Assembly: GCF_013343295.1 (NCBI RefSeq)
Contig: NZ_CP049074.1
Location: forward strand, 1,097,501 to 1,161,500
DNA length: 64,000 nucleotides
Direction of reading: 5' to 3'
Source: Metallosphaera tengchongensis
GTDB taxonomy: Archaea > Thermoproteota > Thermoprotei_A > Sulfolobales > Sulfolobaceae
Part shown: one piece after another, positions 34,820 to 43,405 of the stretch
Layout: every line of letters begins with the position of its first letter
Numbering within the stretch: the stretch's first letter is position 1
Notes under the pieces: generated by a model
The model's input: only the letters and a program-made list of their open reading frames with translations
Told to the model about the DNA's origin: nothing
Databases searched by the model: none
Translations under genes and position numbers: made by a program

Positions 34820-35237
34820 ATGTCCTAAGAATTATAGTACTGTTTGTACCCATAACACCTTGTATACTCCTTATTTCATCTATTGTTCTGTTTATGGACG
34901 AGATGTTTATTCCTCGAACAACAACAATTATATCGTAATCTCCCGTAGTCTCATAAACTGTCTCCACACCTTGAGTCTTAGCTATTTTCTTAGAAATTTC
35001 TGGCGTTGGTATCTGGGGGGTGGACTTTACCATCACTATCGCCTTGACCTCATTCTCCAATTCGTAGTCTATGGTGAATCTCTTGATAACACCCAATTTC
35101 ATCAATTTTTCGATCCTTTTTCTAATCGCCGCTTCGCTAACTCTAAGATCCTTTGCGATTAGAGTGTAAGGAGTCCTGGCGTTCTTCTTAAGTACTTCAA
35201 GTATCTTTATATCCTTTTCATCAATCTTCTCGCTCAA
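34812..35237 (-). CDS. lysM: Lrp/AsnC-type lysine-responsive regulator LysM
   Basis: A 141-residue regulator: an N-terminal helix-turn-helix (DIKILEVLKKNARTPYTLIA, DLRVSEAAIRKRIEKLMKLG) and a C-terminal ligand-binding domain of the RAM type (AIVMVKSTP, VYETTGDYDIIVVVRG). It binds lysine and controls lysW in S. solfataricus. TTG start at 35237, overlapping the lysZ stop by 4 bases. It is the last gene of lysY-lysZ-lysM and is immediately followed by the lysW promoter it presumably controls. Confidence 0.9.
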   Translation of the reverse strand: MSEKIDEKDIKILEVLKKNARTPYTLIAKDLRVSEAAIRKRIEKLMKLGVIKRFTIDYELENEVKAIVMVKSTPQIPTPEISKKIAKTQGVETVYETTGDYDIIVVVRGINISSINRTIDEIRSIQGVMGTNSTIILRTWF

Positions 35238-36022
35238 GATATAACAGTCCCCCTTCCATTCAGAGCTTGATTAATCGAATCCTGGATAAGACCGGAGCCA
35301 ATTATTACTCTTTTTACTCCCGCCTCGATACTCTCGCTTGCCATTAAGACTTTTCTATTCATCCCTGGGCCTATTTTCGTCGCTAGATCCCTCGCTTCTT
35401 CCCTATTAAGCCTATCAATAACTTTTCCGTTCAGTAATACCCCATCCACATCCGATAGGAGAAGAAGAGCTTCAGCCCTAGCAGCCTTAGCAACAGCGAA
35501 GGCCATCTGATCTCCGTCAACGTTAAGGGGAACTCCTTCTTCATTGTCTAGGGCTATGGGCGAAATTACTACCGCCTCAAATAAGGAGAGTAGATGATTA
35601 AGAATTTCTGGGTCTGCCTGCGAGATTTTACCTGTATACCCTCCGTCTATGATCCTCTTCTTACCCCTCTCATCCATAATGATAATTCTCTTCTTTCTAT
35701 TTGCTGTTATGAACCCTCCGTCAACTCCAGTTATACCCACGGTTCTCTTCCCTTTGCTGGTGAGCCTGGTAACGATATTCTTGTTGATTAAGCCCATTAC
35801 CATTACATATATGTCCAGCTCCTCCCTACTAGTGTATCTGCTCCTTATTCCTTCAGGTGAAGTCACGAACATGGGTTCAATTCCCATTCTTTTGGTGTAT
35901 TCAGTTACTATATCTCCGCCACCGTGGACAAGAACCAATTTTCCGTTGAATCTTAGTATACTTTCTATGAGTTGGTCGAAGGCGTTTTTTATTACCCTTC
36001 CGCCTATTTTTACAACTATCAT
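35234..36022 (-). CDS. lysZ: [LysW]-aminoadipate / [LysW]-glutamate kinase
   Basis: A 262-residue amino-acid kinase fold protein of the ArgB/LysZ family. VVKIGGRVIKN at the N-terminus and LVLVHGGGDIVTEYTKRMG bind the phosphates, and INVDGDQMAFAVAKAARAE-like LNVDGDQMAFAVAKAA binds substrate and ATP. It phosphorylates the side-chain carboxylate of the LysW-bound substrate. Two bases separate it from lysY upstream. Confidence 0.9.
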   Translation of the reverse strand: MIVVKIGGRVIKNAFDQLIESILRFNGKLVLVHGGGDIVTEYTKRMGIEPMFVTSPEGIRSRYTSREELDIYVMVMGLINKNIVTRLTSKGKRTVGITGVDGGFITANRKKRIIIMDERGKKRIIDGGYTGKISQADPEILNHLLSLFEAVVISPIALDNEEGVPLNVDGDQMAFAVAKAARAEALLLLSDVDGVLLNGKVIDRLNREEARDLATKIGPGMNRKVLMASESIEAGVKRVIIGSGLIQDSINQALNGRGTVIS

Positions 36023-36024
36023 GG

Positions 36025-37074
36025 TTACGCAGGCCTCAATGGTGGAGTTCTCAAACCTTCATCTTCCCTGAAACCACGGGATATGTTGAAGCTCTGAACA
36101 GCCTGTCCTGCAGCTCCCTTCATTAAGTTATCTATTGCTGAAAATATTGTAAGTCTTTTTAATCTCTTTTCATTTGCAAATCCTATATCAGCAAAGTTGC
36201 TTCCAATTATATATTTAGGATCTGGATATGGGTGAATCCCACCTCTAATTATTCTAATGAATCTCTTACCCTTATAGAACTCAGCTATTCCCTTCCAAAT
36301 ATCCATATCATTCCTTTCTGTATCTAACCAAACATGGGCTGACGCTAGGGCCCCACGCACGCTACTAATGGCATGAGGAATAATGCTCACCTTAACGTCC
36401 TTCCCTGATAGTATTGAGAGCTCCTGCTCAGCCTCGGCAGCATGTCTATGACCGTCGGCTTCATAGGGTCTAATGGCATTTTGTCTCTCAGGGTGATGAC
36501 TCCCTTCAGAGGGTTTGGCCCCTCCCTCACTGCTGGAAACCTTCACGTCACTGATGAATCTTAAATCCCTTGTGAAATCTCCCTTTACAATTGGGGCAAG
36601 TGCCAGTATAGTTGCAGTAGCGTTACAGCCTGGAGAAGCAATCAGCTTAGCTCCCTTAAGTTGTTCGTAATGGAGTTCTGGAAGCCCGTAGACTGCCTTG
36701 TCTAATAGATCAGGATAAGGATGGTCTATTCCATACCAGTACTTGTAAATTTCAGGGTTTTTTAACCTAAAGTCAGCGCTCAGGTCCACAACTTGGAGAC
36801 CCATTTCCAATAGTTTAGGGACGTAATTGAGCGATACTCCGTGAGGTAGGCCAAGGAAAACCACGTCCGCCTTTTCACCAATCTTGTCCATCGAGAAGTT
36901 GGTAAAGTTTATTGTATAGAATCCCCTTAAATTAGGATGAATTAGGGATATGGGCTTACCAGCGTACTCCCTAGACGTTACCGTAGTGACTTCAACTTGT
37001 GGATGGGTTGCTAATATTCTTAATAATTCGCCGCCAGTGTAACCCGAACCTCCAATTACAGCAGCTCGAATCAT
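36025..37074 (-). CDS. lysY: [LysW]-aminoadipate/glutamate 6-phosphate reductase
   Basis: A 349-residue reductase of the ArgC/LysY family. AAVIGGSGYTGGELLRIL is the NADPH loop, SPGCNATATILALAP near residue 148 has the catalytic cysteine, and the His-rich SEGSHHPERQ and GHRHAAEAEQE segments complete the site. It reduces the acyl phosphate made by LysZ to the semialdehyde. It is the first gene of lysYZM and divergent from the 141-aa hypothetical gene. Confidence 0.9.
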   Translation of the reverse strand: MIRAAVIGGSGYTGGELLRILATHPQVEVTTVTSREYAGKPISLIHPNLRGFYTINFTNFSMDKIGEKADVVFLGLPHGVSLNYVPKLLEMGLQVVDLSADFRLKNPEIYKYWYGIDHPYPDLLDKAVYGLPELHYEQLKGAKLIASPGCNATATILALAPIVKGDFTRDLRFISDVKVSSSEGGAKPSEGSHHPERQNAIRPYEADGHRHAAEAEQELSILSGKDVKVSIIPHAISSVRGALASAHVWLDTERNDMDIWKGIAEFYKGKRFIRIIRGGIHPYPDPKYIIGSNFADIGFANEKRLKRLTIFSAIDNLMKGAAGQAVQSFNISRGFREDEGLRTPPLRPA

Positions 37075-37097
37075 TTGAAATGAAAGCAGATACTTAG

Positions 37098-37107
37098 CTT
37101 ATAAATA
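37098..37107. promoter_or_regulatory. Shared TATA-like element between lysY and the 141-aa gene
   Basis: CTTATAAATA lies about 23 bases before the GTG at 37130 and, read on the other strand as TATTTATAAG, about 24-33 bases before the lysY ATG. One AT-rich box may serve both directions. Confidence 0.45.
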
Positions 37108-37129
37108 ATACTGGAGCTGTATAAAGTAT

Positions 37130-37555
37130 GTGGAGGCTAATACAGACGAGCTCAGGAAGTTCCTGGAGGGGAAAATCGCATCTCTAAAAAAGGAGCTAGA
37201 ATACTACGAATATCTTCTTAGCGTAATAGAGTCAGGTTACGTACCTAATTCAAGAGGAGGGAAAGTCAGTTTGGATTACATAAAGAACAGGAAAGGGGAG
37301 ATAATAGGAGAGATTTATTTCAGCCCTCCCTCAATGAAGATAATTGTGAAGAAAAAGGTAAACATGCCGAGAAGTTACATGAACGCATTGAGTAAGATTC
37401 TTGACGACAGCAAGGCAATTGACAAAATTGATTATAACATAGTGTTAGATAAGGAAGACCTGAAGGAGATTTCCATCAGTGGAGTCAAGGAGGAGCTCCT
37501 CTATAGTAGGTTAAAGGCTTCAGTCCAATCAATTCTCGAGAGAGCCTCCAGCTAA
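37130..37555 (+). CDS. Conserved hypothetical protein, 141 aa
   Basis: Residues 5-30 form a helix with coiled-coil character (DELRKFLEGKIASLKKELEY), followed by an alpha/beta region with basic strands (SMKIIVKKKVNMPRSYMN) and a C-terminal helix. No known domain is recognised. The GTG at 37130 is the only suitable start. The gene is convergent with and overlaps the 3' end of the cedB-like gene by 27 bases. A role with DNA import is possible only by proximity. Confidence 0.65.
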   Translation: MEANTDELRKFLEGKIASLKKELEYYEYLLSVIESGYVPNSRGGKVSLDYIKNRKGEIIGEIYFSPPSMKIIVKKKVNMPRSYMNALSKILDDSKAIDKIDYNIVLDKEDLKEISISGVKEELLYSRLKASVQSILERASS

Positions 37556-39376
37556 TCTCTTGTGGGAAACTAGGATAGGTCTAGGATCTCCTAGGAATCT
37601 AACCAACATTTCACCTCTACCCATAAATGTTAGCCTGTTCTCCACATCAGCGTCTAAGATATTCGAGTACCTTTTTACAATTCCGTTCCAGAATTCTTTG
37701 TCTCCGTTATTCATAAAGCACAAGACTCCGAAGTTCTCCATAAACACATCTGTGTTATTACCTAAATCTTGGATATTTTGAGTGGCCATCAGTAGGGATA
37801 TACCGTGACCTCTCCCCCTTTTAATTAGATCTCCTATGATACCGTAGTCTTCCTCGTCCCGAAGGACTGACCAAGCTTCATCCACGACGAGTGCTATCCT
37901 CAGGCCTTGATCCACGGACAGAGAGTACTTGGAATATAACATCGAAATGAAAGAGTACGTTACAAATCTACGGAGCGTCTCGTCCTTCAGCTGCGTCAGA
38001 TCGACTACGTTAATGCCATTATAGACAGCATCTATCAAGGAGGGCCCATCATTTTCAAATATCTTTATTATTTCTATGACCCTTCTTAACGAGAATCTCT
38101 CGCTTATTTCCGGGTCTTCCAGGAGGACGTCCCAAGAAACTCTACTTTTCTCTTTGCTACTTACGAGTCTGTTAAGGGATGTGAATAATATGGCTCTCTC
38201 TTCCCTGTTGAGCCTGAAAGTCACTCCAATAACCTTCTCTAGGAATAGTGGTTTCACGGAGGGGGGTACGTAAGGAGAGTTGAGTAGATTCAGGGAAAGA
38301 AAGAACGGATTCAGTACTCTAAAGTTGTAACCATATTTTTTGAGACGAGATTTAATATCCCCCTTCGAATCAAAGAACAGAATGGGAATCCTGTAATTAA
38401 AGCTCATCATTATCCCCAACGAAATCAGGAACTCAGTTTTTCCTGATCCTGTGGGACCTATGACCAAGAGGTGCCCGTTCTCCATCGCTTCCACGTTCCA
38501 AAATACCGAGGTGTTTCGGGTCATGTCCTTTCCCAAATATATTCCTTTGCTCCACATCTCAATTTTAGGGGTTTTATCAACGGAGAATGGAGTAATGAAA
38601 GGAATTTGGGAAGGGAATCCTTCTCTCCTTAGCGAATAGGTTGAGAGATTAATGATCTCCTCTATTTCCCTAACGTCAGCAAATCTCGATTTAATGCCTA
38701 AACTTTCAAGCCCCCTCATCACTACCTCTCCAAGACTTCTGGCCTCCTCCTTACTCTTCCCGTGGATAACTAGGACTAATTGATAAGAAAAGGGTCTTTC
38801 TCCTTCATCTATTTTTGAAAGCAGTGACTGTAGTAACTCCATCTCCTTTTTTGCTCTAGCGTTCGAAGGATCGTTCTCCACTATGATTCTTAGATTTTGT
38901 ATTTTATTTAGGACTTTGTTAGTATATGATCGTAGGTCTATGTATCTTTTTCTCAAAATCATATCAATTTGTGTCCCTACATTTGTCACTTTATGAAATG
39001 CATTAATTGAAGTTTTCAAGGAGCTCTCAGACATATCCCTATAATCAAAGGGAACGTCCTCTACAACAATGAAGCTCATGGACTCCTTATCTGTTATTAG
39101 GGTGCCCTTCTCTATGGACCTATTCTGCAGACGTTTTACCCTAAACTGTGATAGAGATATACCGGAGAGTTTAATGTTTCCTGTTGCAATCATTAGAATA
39201 AATATTAAAATTAAAATAAGAATAAATAATAGATTTCTAAAGATTATTGTTAGTAAAATAGGAAGCAGGAGCATGACGTAAGGTGCGTATCTTTCAAGAT
39301 CCATGAACTTAGTGAAAACTTTAAAGTACCACTCTTTAGCGATAGTTTTCCTTGCCAGGAGGGATTTGGGTTTCAT
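37529..39376 (-). CDS. cedB: Membrane-anchored VirB4/HerA-type ATPase, CedB-like DNA import protein
   Basis: A 615-residue protein. Residues about 33-64 form a hydrophobic hairpin that anchors it in the membrane. The ATPase domain has Walker A GPTGSGKT at 307-314, FFDSKGD at 334-340, Walker B LVVDEAW at 496-502 and the conserved MATQNIQDL segment of VirB4/HerA/TraD proteins. This size and plan match CedB, the ATPase of the crenarchaeal Ced system that imports chromosomal DNA after UV-induced cell aggregation. The channel proteins CedA/CedA1/CedA2 are not in the window, as expected from other Sulfolobales where they are at another locus. Confidence 0.78.
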   Translation of the reverse strand: MKPKSLLARKTIAKEWYFKVFTKFMDLERYAPYVMLLLPILLTIIFRNLLFILILILIFILMIATGNIKLSGISLSQFRVKRLQNRSIEKGTLITDKESMSFIVVEDVPFDYRDMSESSLKTSINAFHKVTNVGTQIDMILRKRYIDLRSYTNKVLNKIQNLRIIVENDPSNARAKKEMELLQSLLSKIDEGERPFSYQLVLVIHGKSKEEARSLGEVVMRGLESLGIKSRFADVREIEEIINLSTYSLRREGFPSQIPFITPFSVDKTPKIEMWSKGIYLGKDMTRNTSVFWNVEAMENGHLLVIGPTGSGKTEFLISLGIMMSFNYRIPILFFDSKGDIKSRLKKYGYNFRVLNPFFLSLNLLNSPYVPPSVKPLFLEKVIGVTFRLNREERAILFTSLNRLVSSKEKSRVSWDVLLEDPEISERFSLRRVIEIIKIFENDGPSLIDAVYNGINVVDLTQLKDETLRRFVTYSFISMLYSKYSLSVDQGLRIALVVDEAWSVLRDEEDYGIIGDLIKRGRGHGISLLMATQNIQDLGNNTDVFMENFGVLCFMNNGDKEFWNGIVKRYSNILDADVENRLTFMGRGEMLVRFLGDPRPILVSHKRLAGGSLEN

Positions 39377-39391
39377 CGGATCTCATATAAC

Positions 39392-39590
39392 TTGATATCG
39401 ACCCTCAACCCTTGGGCTTCACGGGAGTCGAGCGAGCCTTCCTTCACCCTCCTCCACCCCATTAGCGGGGTAACCCCGACCCACCTAGATGGGATACCGT
39501 CTAAGTGGGGGAACCCGCACATCTTGGGCTGTCCATATCCGAGCCTTTCGGGATATATACCCACATCCGGCATTATGCGGAACCGTTGAT
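39392..39590. ncRNA. GC-rich structured region upstream of the cedB-like gene, candidate noncoding RNA
   Basis: About 195 bases are much richer in GC than either flank and full of complementary segments: CCCACCTAGAT/GTCTAAGTGGG, CGGGGT/ACCCCG, ATATCC/GGATAT and TCGACCC/GGGAGTCGA. Strand is unclear. On the minus strand TTTATATAAC at 39597-39606 is a strong TATA element just before it; on the plus strand CATATAACTT near 39385 could serve. It could be a stand-alone RNA, a long structured leader of cedB, or an insertion-element end. I could not match it to SRP RNA or RNase P RNA. The 66-codon ORF across it is not convincing. Confidence 0.5.
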
Positions 39591-39721
39591 ATGGAGTTAT
39601 ATAAACTTAATCCTCTCACTGAAACTGCTTACCACGGCATTTTTCTCCAGCCTTAAATTTAGGTCGGTAATATCAAATGAGGTAATTTAAATTCGCTCCA
39701 TTTTCCAATGAGATAAATGAC

Positions 39722-40033
39722 ATGAGCACTATAAGGGTTATCTTTGGTTTGAACGGTGATCGAGGTATACTTCCTGTGATATATGAGGTGACTAGGTCTA
39801 CTGGATTTAAGGACAAGTTTAACATCAAGGTAGACGTTGATCTACTTTATGACTCGCTTTACCCTTCTATAGAGATAGATGGAGTTAAGGTTACATTCGA
39901 CTACTTGTCTGATGAGGACGCAAGGGAGCAGGTAAAGAGACTAATAAAGGGAGAGCTACCAACCCAGCGCTCACCCAAGGTCTCTTCTCCTAGAGATGAC
40001 AGGATATTTTCCGACGGCGTTTTAGCATCCTAA
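39722..40033 (+). CDS. Hypothetical protein, 103 aa
   Basis: A short acidic protein. The N-terminal 85 residues alternate strands and helices (STIRVIFGLNGDRGILPVIY, KVDVDLLYDSLYPSIEIDG, VTFDYLSDEDAREQVKRLI), like a small thioredoxin-like or ferredoxin-like fold but without a C-x-x-C pair. The tail is polar. It sits 15 bases before the FAD-type protein and is probably co-transcribed. No family recognised. Confidence 0.6.
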   Translation: MSTIRVIFGLNGDRGILPVIYEVTRSTGFKDKFNIKVDVDLLYDSLYPSIEIDGVKVTFDYLSDEDAREQVKRLIKGELPTQRSPKVSSPRDDRIFSDGVLAS

Positions 40034-40048
40034 ACTTTTATCTGGGAG

Positions 40049-40936
40049 ATGGGAAAACCAACTGTGGACGTCATAATAGGAGCTGGGATTTCAGGTTTAG
40101 TCGCTGCGACCACAAGGGAATCTGTAGTCCTTGAGGAGCAACACGAAGTAGGGGGAGTTTATTTAGTTGATGAGGTATCCAACATAAAGATTCCAGGCCT
40201 ACCCCCTTTCGTAGAAAGGGAGAAGGAGATTTTAGAGATATTCCCCAGCGCAGTTATAGACGAACTGTCTCTAATAGTTGAGACGGTAGATGATATCCAC
40301 TTGAAAGAAAAAGTATGCCAAAGATGCCTTAGTCTACCGTCCTGGTTAAGACCTAGAAAAGTATTAATGATACGAAACATGTCGGAACTCTTTAACTCCC
40401 TCAAGAGTAAAGTTAAGATAATTAGAGGCTACCCGGTTAAAATTTCAGGAAACGTCCTCTTTTCCAATAGGGCTCCATTAGAGTTCAAAACCTTGGTCAA
40501 CACCGGTTCGAGGCAGCGGCTTGACAGGATTATTGGTATAAACGAGAACTTAGATAGTATAGGTTGTCTCATAGTAACGTTTACTGCCGACAAAGGCCTA
40601 CACTCATGGGATGTGCTAGAATACGGAAAATCCTCCACTATCTTCTCTCACATTTTCAGGCTTAACCTCTCGGACGAATTAGATGTTTATTACGTTTACA
40701 GTTTCTATAATAAAAACAAGTTGCCAGACGTTGAAAGAGTGATGCAAGACCTAAAAAGAGCAGGGGTAGTTGTTAGGCAGAATATATACTCCATGAGGGC
40801 AAAATACATTCAAGAATGTATCTTGATGGGTGAGAAGAGGAAAGAGAGACCCCAATATGTAAGAGACTGCGGTCGCTTAGGTCTATGGGAGAACTTAAGT
40901 CTTAGTGACGCGATAGGTTCAGCCCTTGAGTGCTAA
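40049..40936 (+). CDS. FAD/NAD(P)-binding oxidoreductase-like protein, 295 aa
   Basis: The N-terminus VDVIIGAGISGLVAATTRES is a dinucleotide-binding Rossmann motif, and VVLEEQHEVGGVYLVDE is the following FAD-ribose strand with the acidic residue and the G-G-x-Y turn of amine-oxidase-like flavoproteins. The rest is shorter than usual (295 residues against about 400-500), and the last Gly-Asp FAD motif is only weakly visible (RLGLWENLSLSDAIGSA). Cysteine pair VCQRC near residue 91. Substrate unknown. It overlaps the 3' end of the convergent sugar kinase gene by 35 bases. Confidence 0.6.
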   Translation: MGKPTVDVIIGAGISGLVAATTRESVVLEEQHEVGGVYLVDEVSNIKIPGLPPFVEREKEILEIFPSAVIDELSLIVETVDDIHLKEKVCQRCLSLPSWLRPRKVLMIRNMSELFNSLKSKVKIIRGYPVKISGNVLFSNRAPLEFKTLVNTGSRQRLDRIIGINENLDSIGCLIVTFTADKGLHSWDVLEYGKSSTIFSHIFRLNLSDELDVYYVYSFYNKNKLPDVERVMQDLKRAGVVVRQNIYSMRAKYIQECILMGEKRKERPQYVRDCGRLGLWENLSLSDAIGSALEC

Positions 40937-41690
40937 ACTTTTCTGAGAAATTCAGTGCCTCGCTAGAGGCGATCTCTGGATCCAGTCCTTCTAACCTCAG
41001 AGTGAAGTACGATGCTAAAAGGAAGTCCCCGTTTCCAACTTCATAACTGCCTTTCACAATGGGAGTCCTCTTTATGATCTTTCCACTGGCGTAGAGGGTA
41101 AAACCATTGCTACCGTCTGAGATTATTATCTCTTTATATCCTAGGTCTTTAATTTTTGTAGGATCTAAGTTACTAGCTTGAAGCTCGTCAACATTGGCAT
41201 GAAACACTGAAATATCAGAATTTACCCTAAAGCTAAAAGGACGGGACAGCACTATCTCTTCCCCCTCGATGCAGTTTCGAATAAATCCTTGAATGTCGAC
41301 CGCTATGGGCATTTCAGGCAAGTCGTAGTTCCCTATCTCGCCACAAACAGGGTTTATTAGCACACCTTGCCAACCTTGCAATACGGAGTGCCTAAGTGGT
41401 ATTGTTCCGTGCTTGTGTCTTAGTATGAGATGTCGTTCATTGTTTTCAAAAATGATGGTGAACCTCATGGTCTTTTCGAAGGTTGATTTCTCCACTACCT
41501 TGAGATATTTAGGCAACTCAAAGACAAAATCCTTCCCTATCCCTATATAAGCACCTACTTCTCCCCCAGTAACGTCAACGCCCAGCCCTGAGTAAATGGG
41601 AGATCCCCCTGCTTTCTCAATGAGAGTTCCCCTTTCGTATATCTCGTCAATAGTCACAGCCCCTAGGACAATTACCTTAGTCCTCCTCAT
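40902..41690 (-). CDS. PfkB/ribokinase-family carbohydrate kinase
   Basis: A 262-residue protein. It starts at the ATG at 41690 (MRRTKVIVLGAVTIDEIYE), the normal start of the family; an upstream in-frame ATG at 41861 would overlap most of the neighbouring gene. GGSPIYSGLGVDVTGGEVGA is the first PfkB signature and VKGSYEVGNGDFLLASYF near the C-terminus resembles the second (G-A-G-D), with GNGD supplying the catalytic aspartate. Substrate not evident; archaeal members phosphorylate sugars or nucleosides. It overlaps the 92-aa gene by 14 bases. Confidence 0.75.
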   Translation of the reverse strand: MRRTKVIVLGAVTIDEIYERGTLIEKAGGSPIYSGLGVDVTGGEVGAYIGIGKDFVFELPKYLKVVEKSTFEKTMRFTIIFENNERHLILRHKHGTIPLRHSVLQGWQGVLINPVCGEIGNYDLPEMPIAVDIQGFIRNCIEGEEIVLSRPFSFRVNSDISVFHANVDELQASNLDPTKIKDLGYKEIIISDGSNGFTLYASGKIIKRTPIVKGSYEVGNGDFLLASYFTLRLEGLDPEIASSEALNFSEKFSTQGLNLSRH

Positions 41691-41955
41691 CTTCGTTTTC
41701 TTCCTCCTCTTCAATTTCCATCTGTTTAGGCCTCTTCTTTTCCCATAGAGCGTACTTATGGGCAAGAATGTGATCAACCAGGTCCTTTTCATTGAAAAAG
41801 TATGACCCCCTATCCGGTATCCCTCCTTTAAGACACTCTGGACTGCACTTCGCACATGCATACATCCTGGTTTGTTGGTCGTAGCACGCTATTTCCTCTC
41901 TCTGGTTCACGTTTATTTTGATAGTCTGCCACCTAGGTATCCAACGACTGCTCAT
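41677..41955 (-). CDS. Small Cys-containing protein with acidic tail, 92 aa
   Basis: Residues 18-50 contain C24, and CAKCSPEC with three cysteines (MYACAKCSPECLKGG), possibly a zinc site, followed by a helix (NEKDLVDHILAHKYALW). The last 17 residues are almost all Glu and Asp (IEEEEENEDEED), an acidic tail that could mimic nucleic acid or bind a basic partner. It is conserved-looking but of unknown role, and lies directly upstream of the sugar kinase with a 14-base overlap. Confidence 0.65.
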   Translation of the reverse strand: MSSRWIPRWQTIKINVNQREEIACYDQQTRMYACAKCSPECLKGGIPDRGSYFFNEKDLVDHILAHKYALWEKKRPKQMEIEEEEENEDEED

Positions 41956-42181
41956 TGAAACTATTAATGCACAGGGAAATTTAAGCTAATTACTACGATT
42001 AATAATCCTAAAGTATCTCCCTCCCAGTCTTGAAGGGGAAGGATCCCCTCATCAGGAAACGTATACTAATGGATCTCCACATAATTCGTGTCAGACTATA
42101 AACAAAGTTGAAGAGATTTCATTGCAAATATTATTTCCACTCTTCAAACTCTAGTTTCGCTGAGAAGATAAATAAGGTAGA

Positions 42182-42190
42182 TTTAAAATA
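42182..42190 (+). promoter_or_regulatory. TATA box of the PHI gene
   Basis: TTTAAAATA lies about 25 bases before the GTG start at 42208, fitting a leaderless transcript. Confidence 0.5.
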
Positions 42191-42207
42191 TTCCTTCCAA
42201 TAGAAAA

Positions 42208-42846
42208 GTGGTGGATCGGGTGGGCTCATCGTCCATTAATCTTTCTCTCACCTTTAAGACCATGTATGACATAGCCGAGTTCATAATGCGCGCAACCAGT
42301 CAGGTGAGTTCTGAACAGGCTGGGAAGATGATCGAGACTCTAGTTGACCTTTATAACAGGAAAGACGGTAAGGTCTTGGTGATGGGGGCGGGAAGGAGCG
42401 GTTTAGTGGGGAAGGCATTTGCAATGAGGCTACTCCATCTTGGCTACAATCCCTACGTTCTCGGTGAAACAATAGTTCCTGCCATAGGGGAGAAAGATGT
42501 GACCATAGCAATCTCTGGTTCCGGGAGAACTAAGTTAATAGTCACTGCAGCCGAGGCAGCTAAGGATAATAAGGCTACCTTGATAGCAATCACTAGCTAT
42601 CATGACAGCCCTTTGGGTAAATTGGCAGACGTGGTAGTTGAAGTTCCGGGGAGGACTAAGTACTCGACTAACGAGGACTATTTCCAGAGGGAAATATTGG
42701 GTGTCAGGGAACCCCTAGCTCCTATGGGTACACTTTTTGAGGACACAGCCCAAGTTTTTCTTGATGGAATTGTTGCCGAATTAATGGTTAAACTGAAAAA
42801 ATCTGAGGATGACTTGAGGAGAATTCACGCTAATATAGAGCTCTAG
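42208..42846 (+). CDS. hxlB: 6-Phospho-3-hexuloisomerase
   Basis: A 212-residue SIS-domain protein. [20 protein letters not shown] near residue 55 and [20 protein letters not shown] near 99 are the sugar-phosphate-binding loops, and [19 protein letters not shown] near 170 contains the conserved Glu of archaeal PHI. It interconverts fructose 6-phosphate and hexulose 6-phosphate; in archaea this direction supplies ribulose 5-phosphate for pentoses. Its partner HPS is not adjacent. GTG start. Confidence 0.88.
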   Translation: MVDRVGSSSINLSLTFKTMYDIAEFIMRATSQVSSEQAGKMIETLVDLYNRKDGKVLVMGAGRSGLVGKAFAMRLLHLGYNPYVLGETIVPAIGEKDVTIAISGSGRTKLIVTAAEAAKDNKATLIAITSYHDSPLGKLADVVVEVPGRTKYSTNEDYFQREILGVREPLAPMGTLFEDTAQVFLDGIVAELMVKLKKSEDDLRRIHANIEL

Positions 42847-42922
42847 CTGCTCTCCCTGAGATTATTCCAACGACTTTATTGGGTTAGGGAAATGTAAGTT
42901 GGTAACGCATTGAGGTGATTGG

Positions 42923-43150
42923 GTGAAGTCTCCCTTTGGTTCCATAATTTTAGCTCTATCGGGTGTCTTCTATTTCTCCTTAGATATAGACAAGGCTAGG
43001 GAAGCTTTTGGAAGAGCGACGAAAATTTATCCAGATTTTAAGATTTATTTGTTAGACTTATCAAAGGAGGAGGATAAAATAATAGCTGTCGATATAGACC
43101 CTGACTTAGCGGATCTGACTGAGGGTTATGTGATAGCCATTGAAGCATAA
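42923..43150 (+). CDS. Hypothetical protein, 75 aa
   Basis: A short protein with an N-terminal hydrophobic stretch (GSIILALSGVFYFSL, about residues 6-20) that may be a strand-rich core rather than a membrane span, then helix and strands (IYLLDLS, IIAVDIDPDLADLTEG). GTG start at 42923. No family recognised. It follows the hxlB gene by 76 bases on the same strand. Confidence 0.45.
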   Translation: MKSPFGSIILALSGVFYFSLDIDKAREAFGRATKIYPDFKIYLLDLSKEEDKIIAVDIDPDLADLTEGYVIAIEA

Positions 43151-43299
43151 GGGTATCCCATTTCGGGGGTAGGAAATTTTAAGTTTCTTAGCAGGTCAAT
43201 TTTATAATTACTTCGTGTTACGCCGAAGCTTCAGTCTCTAGAGGCTGCTTTTATAACGTATAGGACGGAGGCTGATCTAATTGAACTGTGAAGCAGAAG

Positions 43300-43308
43300 A
43301 TTTTTATG
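43300..43308 (+). promoter_or_regulatory. TATA box of tRNA-Val
   Basis: ATTTTTATG lies about 25 bases upstream of the tRNA-Val 5' end. Confidence 0.4.
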
Positions 43309-43330
43309 GAACCTGTAAAATTAGAAATGT

Positions 43331-43405
43331 GGACCCGTCGTCTAGCCTGGTTAGGACGCAGCCCTCACACGGCTGAGGTCGAGGGTTCAAATCCCTCCGG
43401 GTCCA
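43331..43405 (+). tRNA. tRNA-Val (CAC), integration target
   Basis: Acceptor GGACCCG/CGGGTCC with discriminator A, anticodon stem CAGCC/GGCTG around loop CTCACAC, T-arm CGAGGG-TTCAAAT-CCCTC. No intron. On the minus strand its 3' half continues into an SSV-type integrase N-terminal remnant, so this tRNA has also served as an attachment site. Confidence 0.93.

Noticed and set aside
39373-39573. A 66-codon minus-strand ORF upstream of cedB
   Set aside because: It lies entirely in the GC-rich self-complementary region; its Trp/Gly/Arg-rich composition reflects stem sequences, and its frame runs into the cedB start.
39392-39590. SRP RNA or RNase P RNA identity for the structured region
   Set aside because: I could not find the SRP helix-8 GGAAG/AGCA core or the conserved RNase P cores, and the length is shorter than expected, so no family is named.
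40902-41861. A 319-residue version of the PfkB-family kinase
   Set aside because: The extra 57 N-terminal residues are the antisense-frame shadow of the upstream 92-aa gene; the family start is the ATG at 41690.
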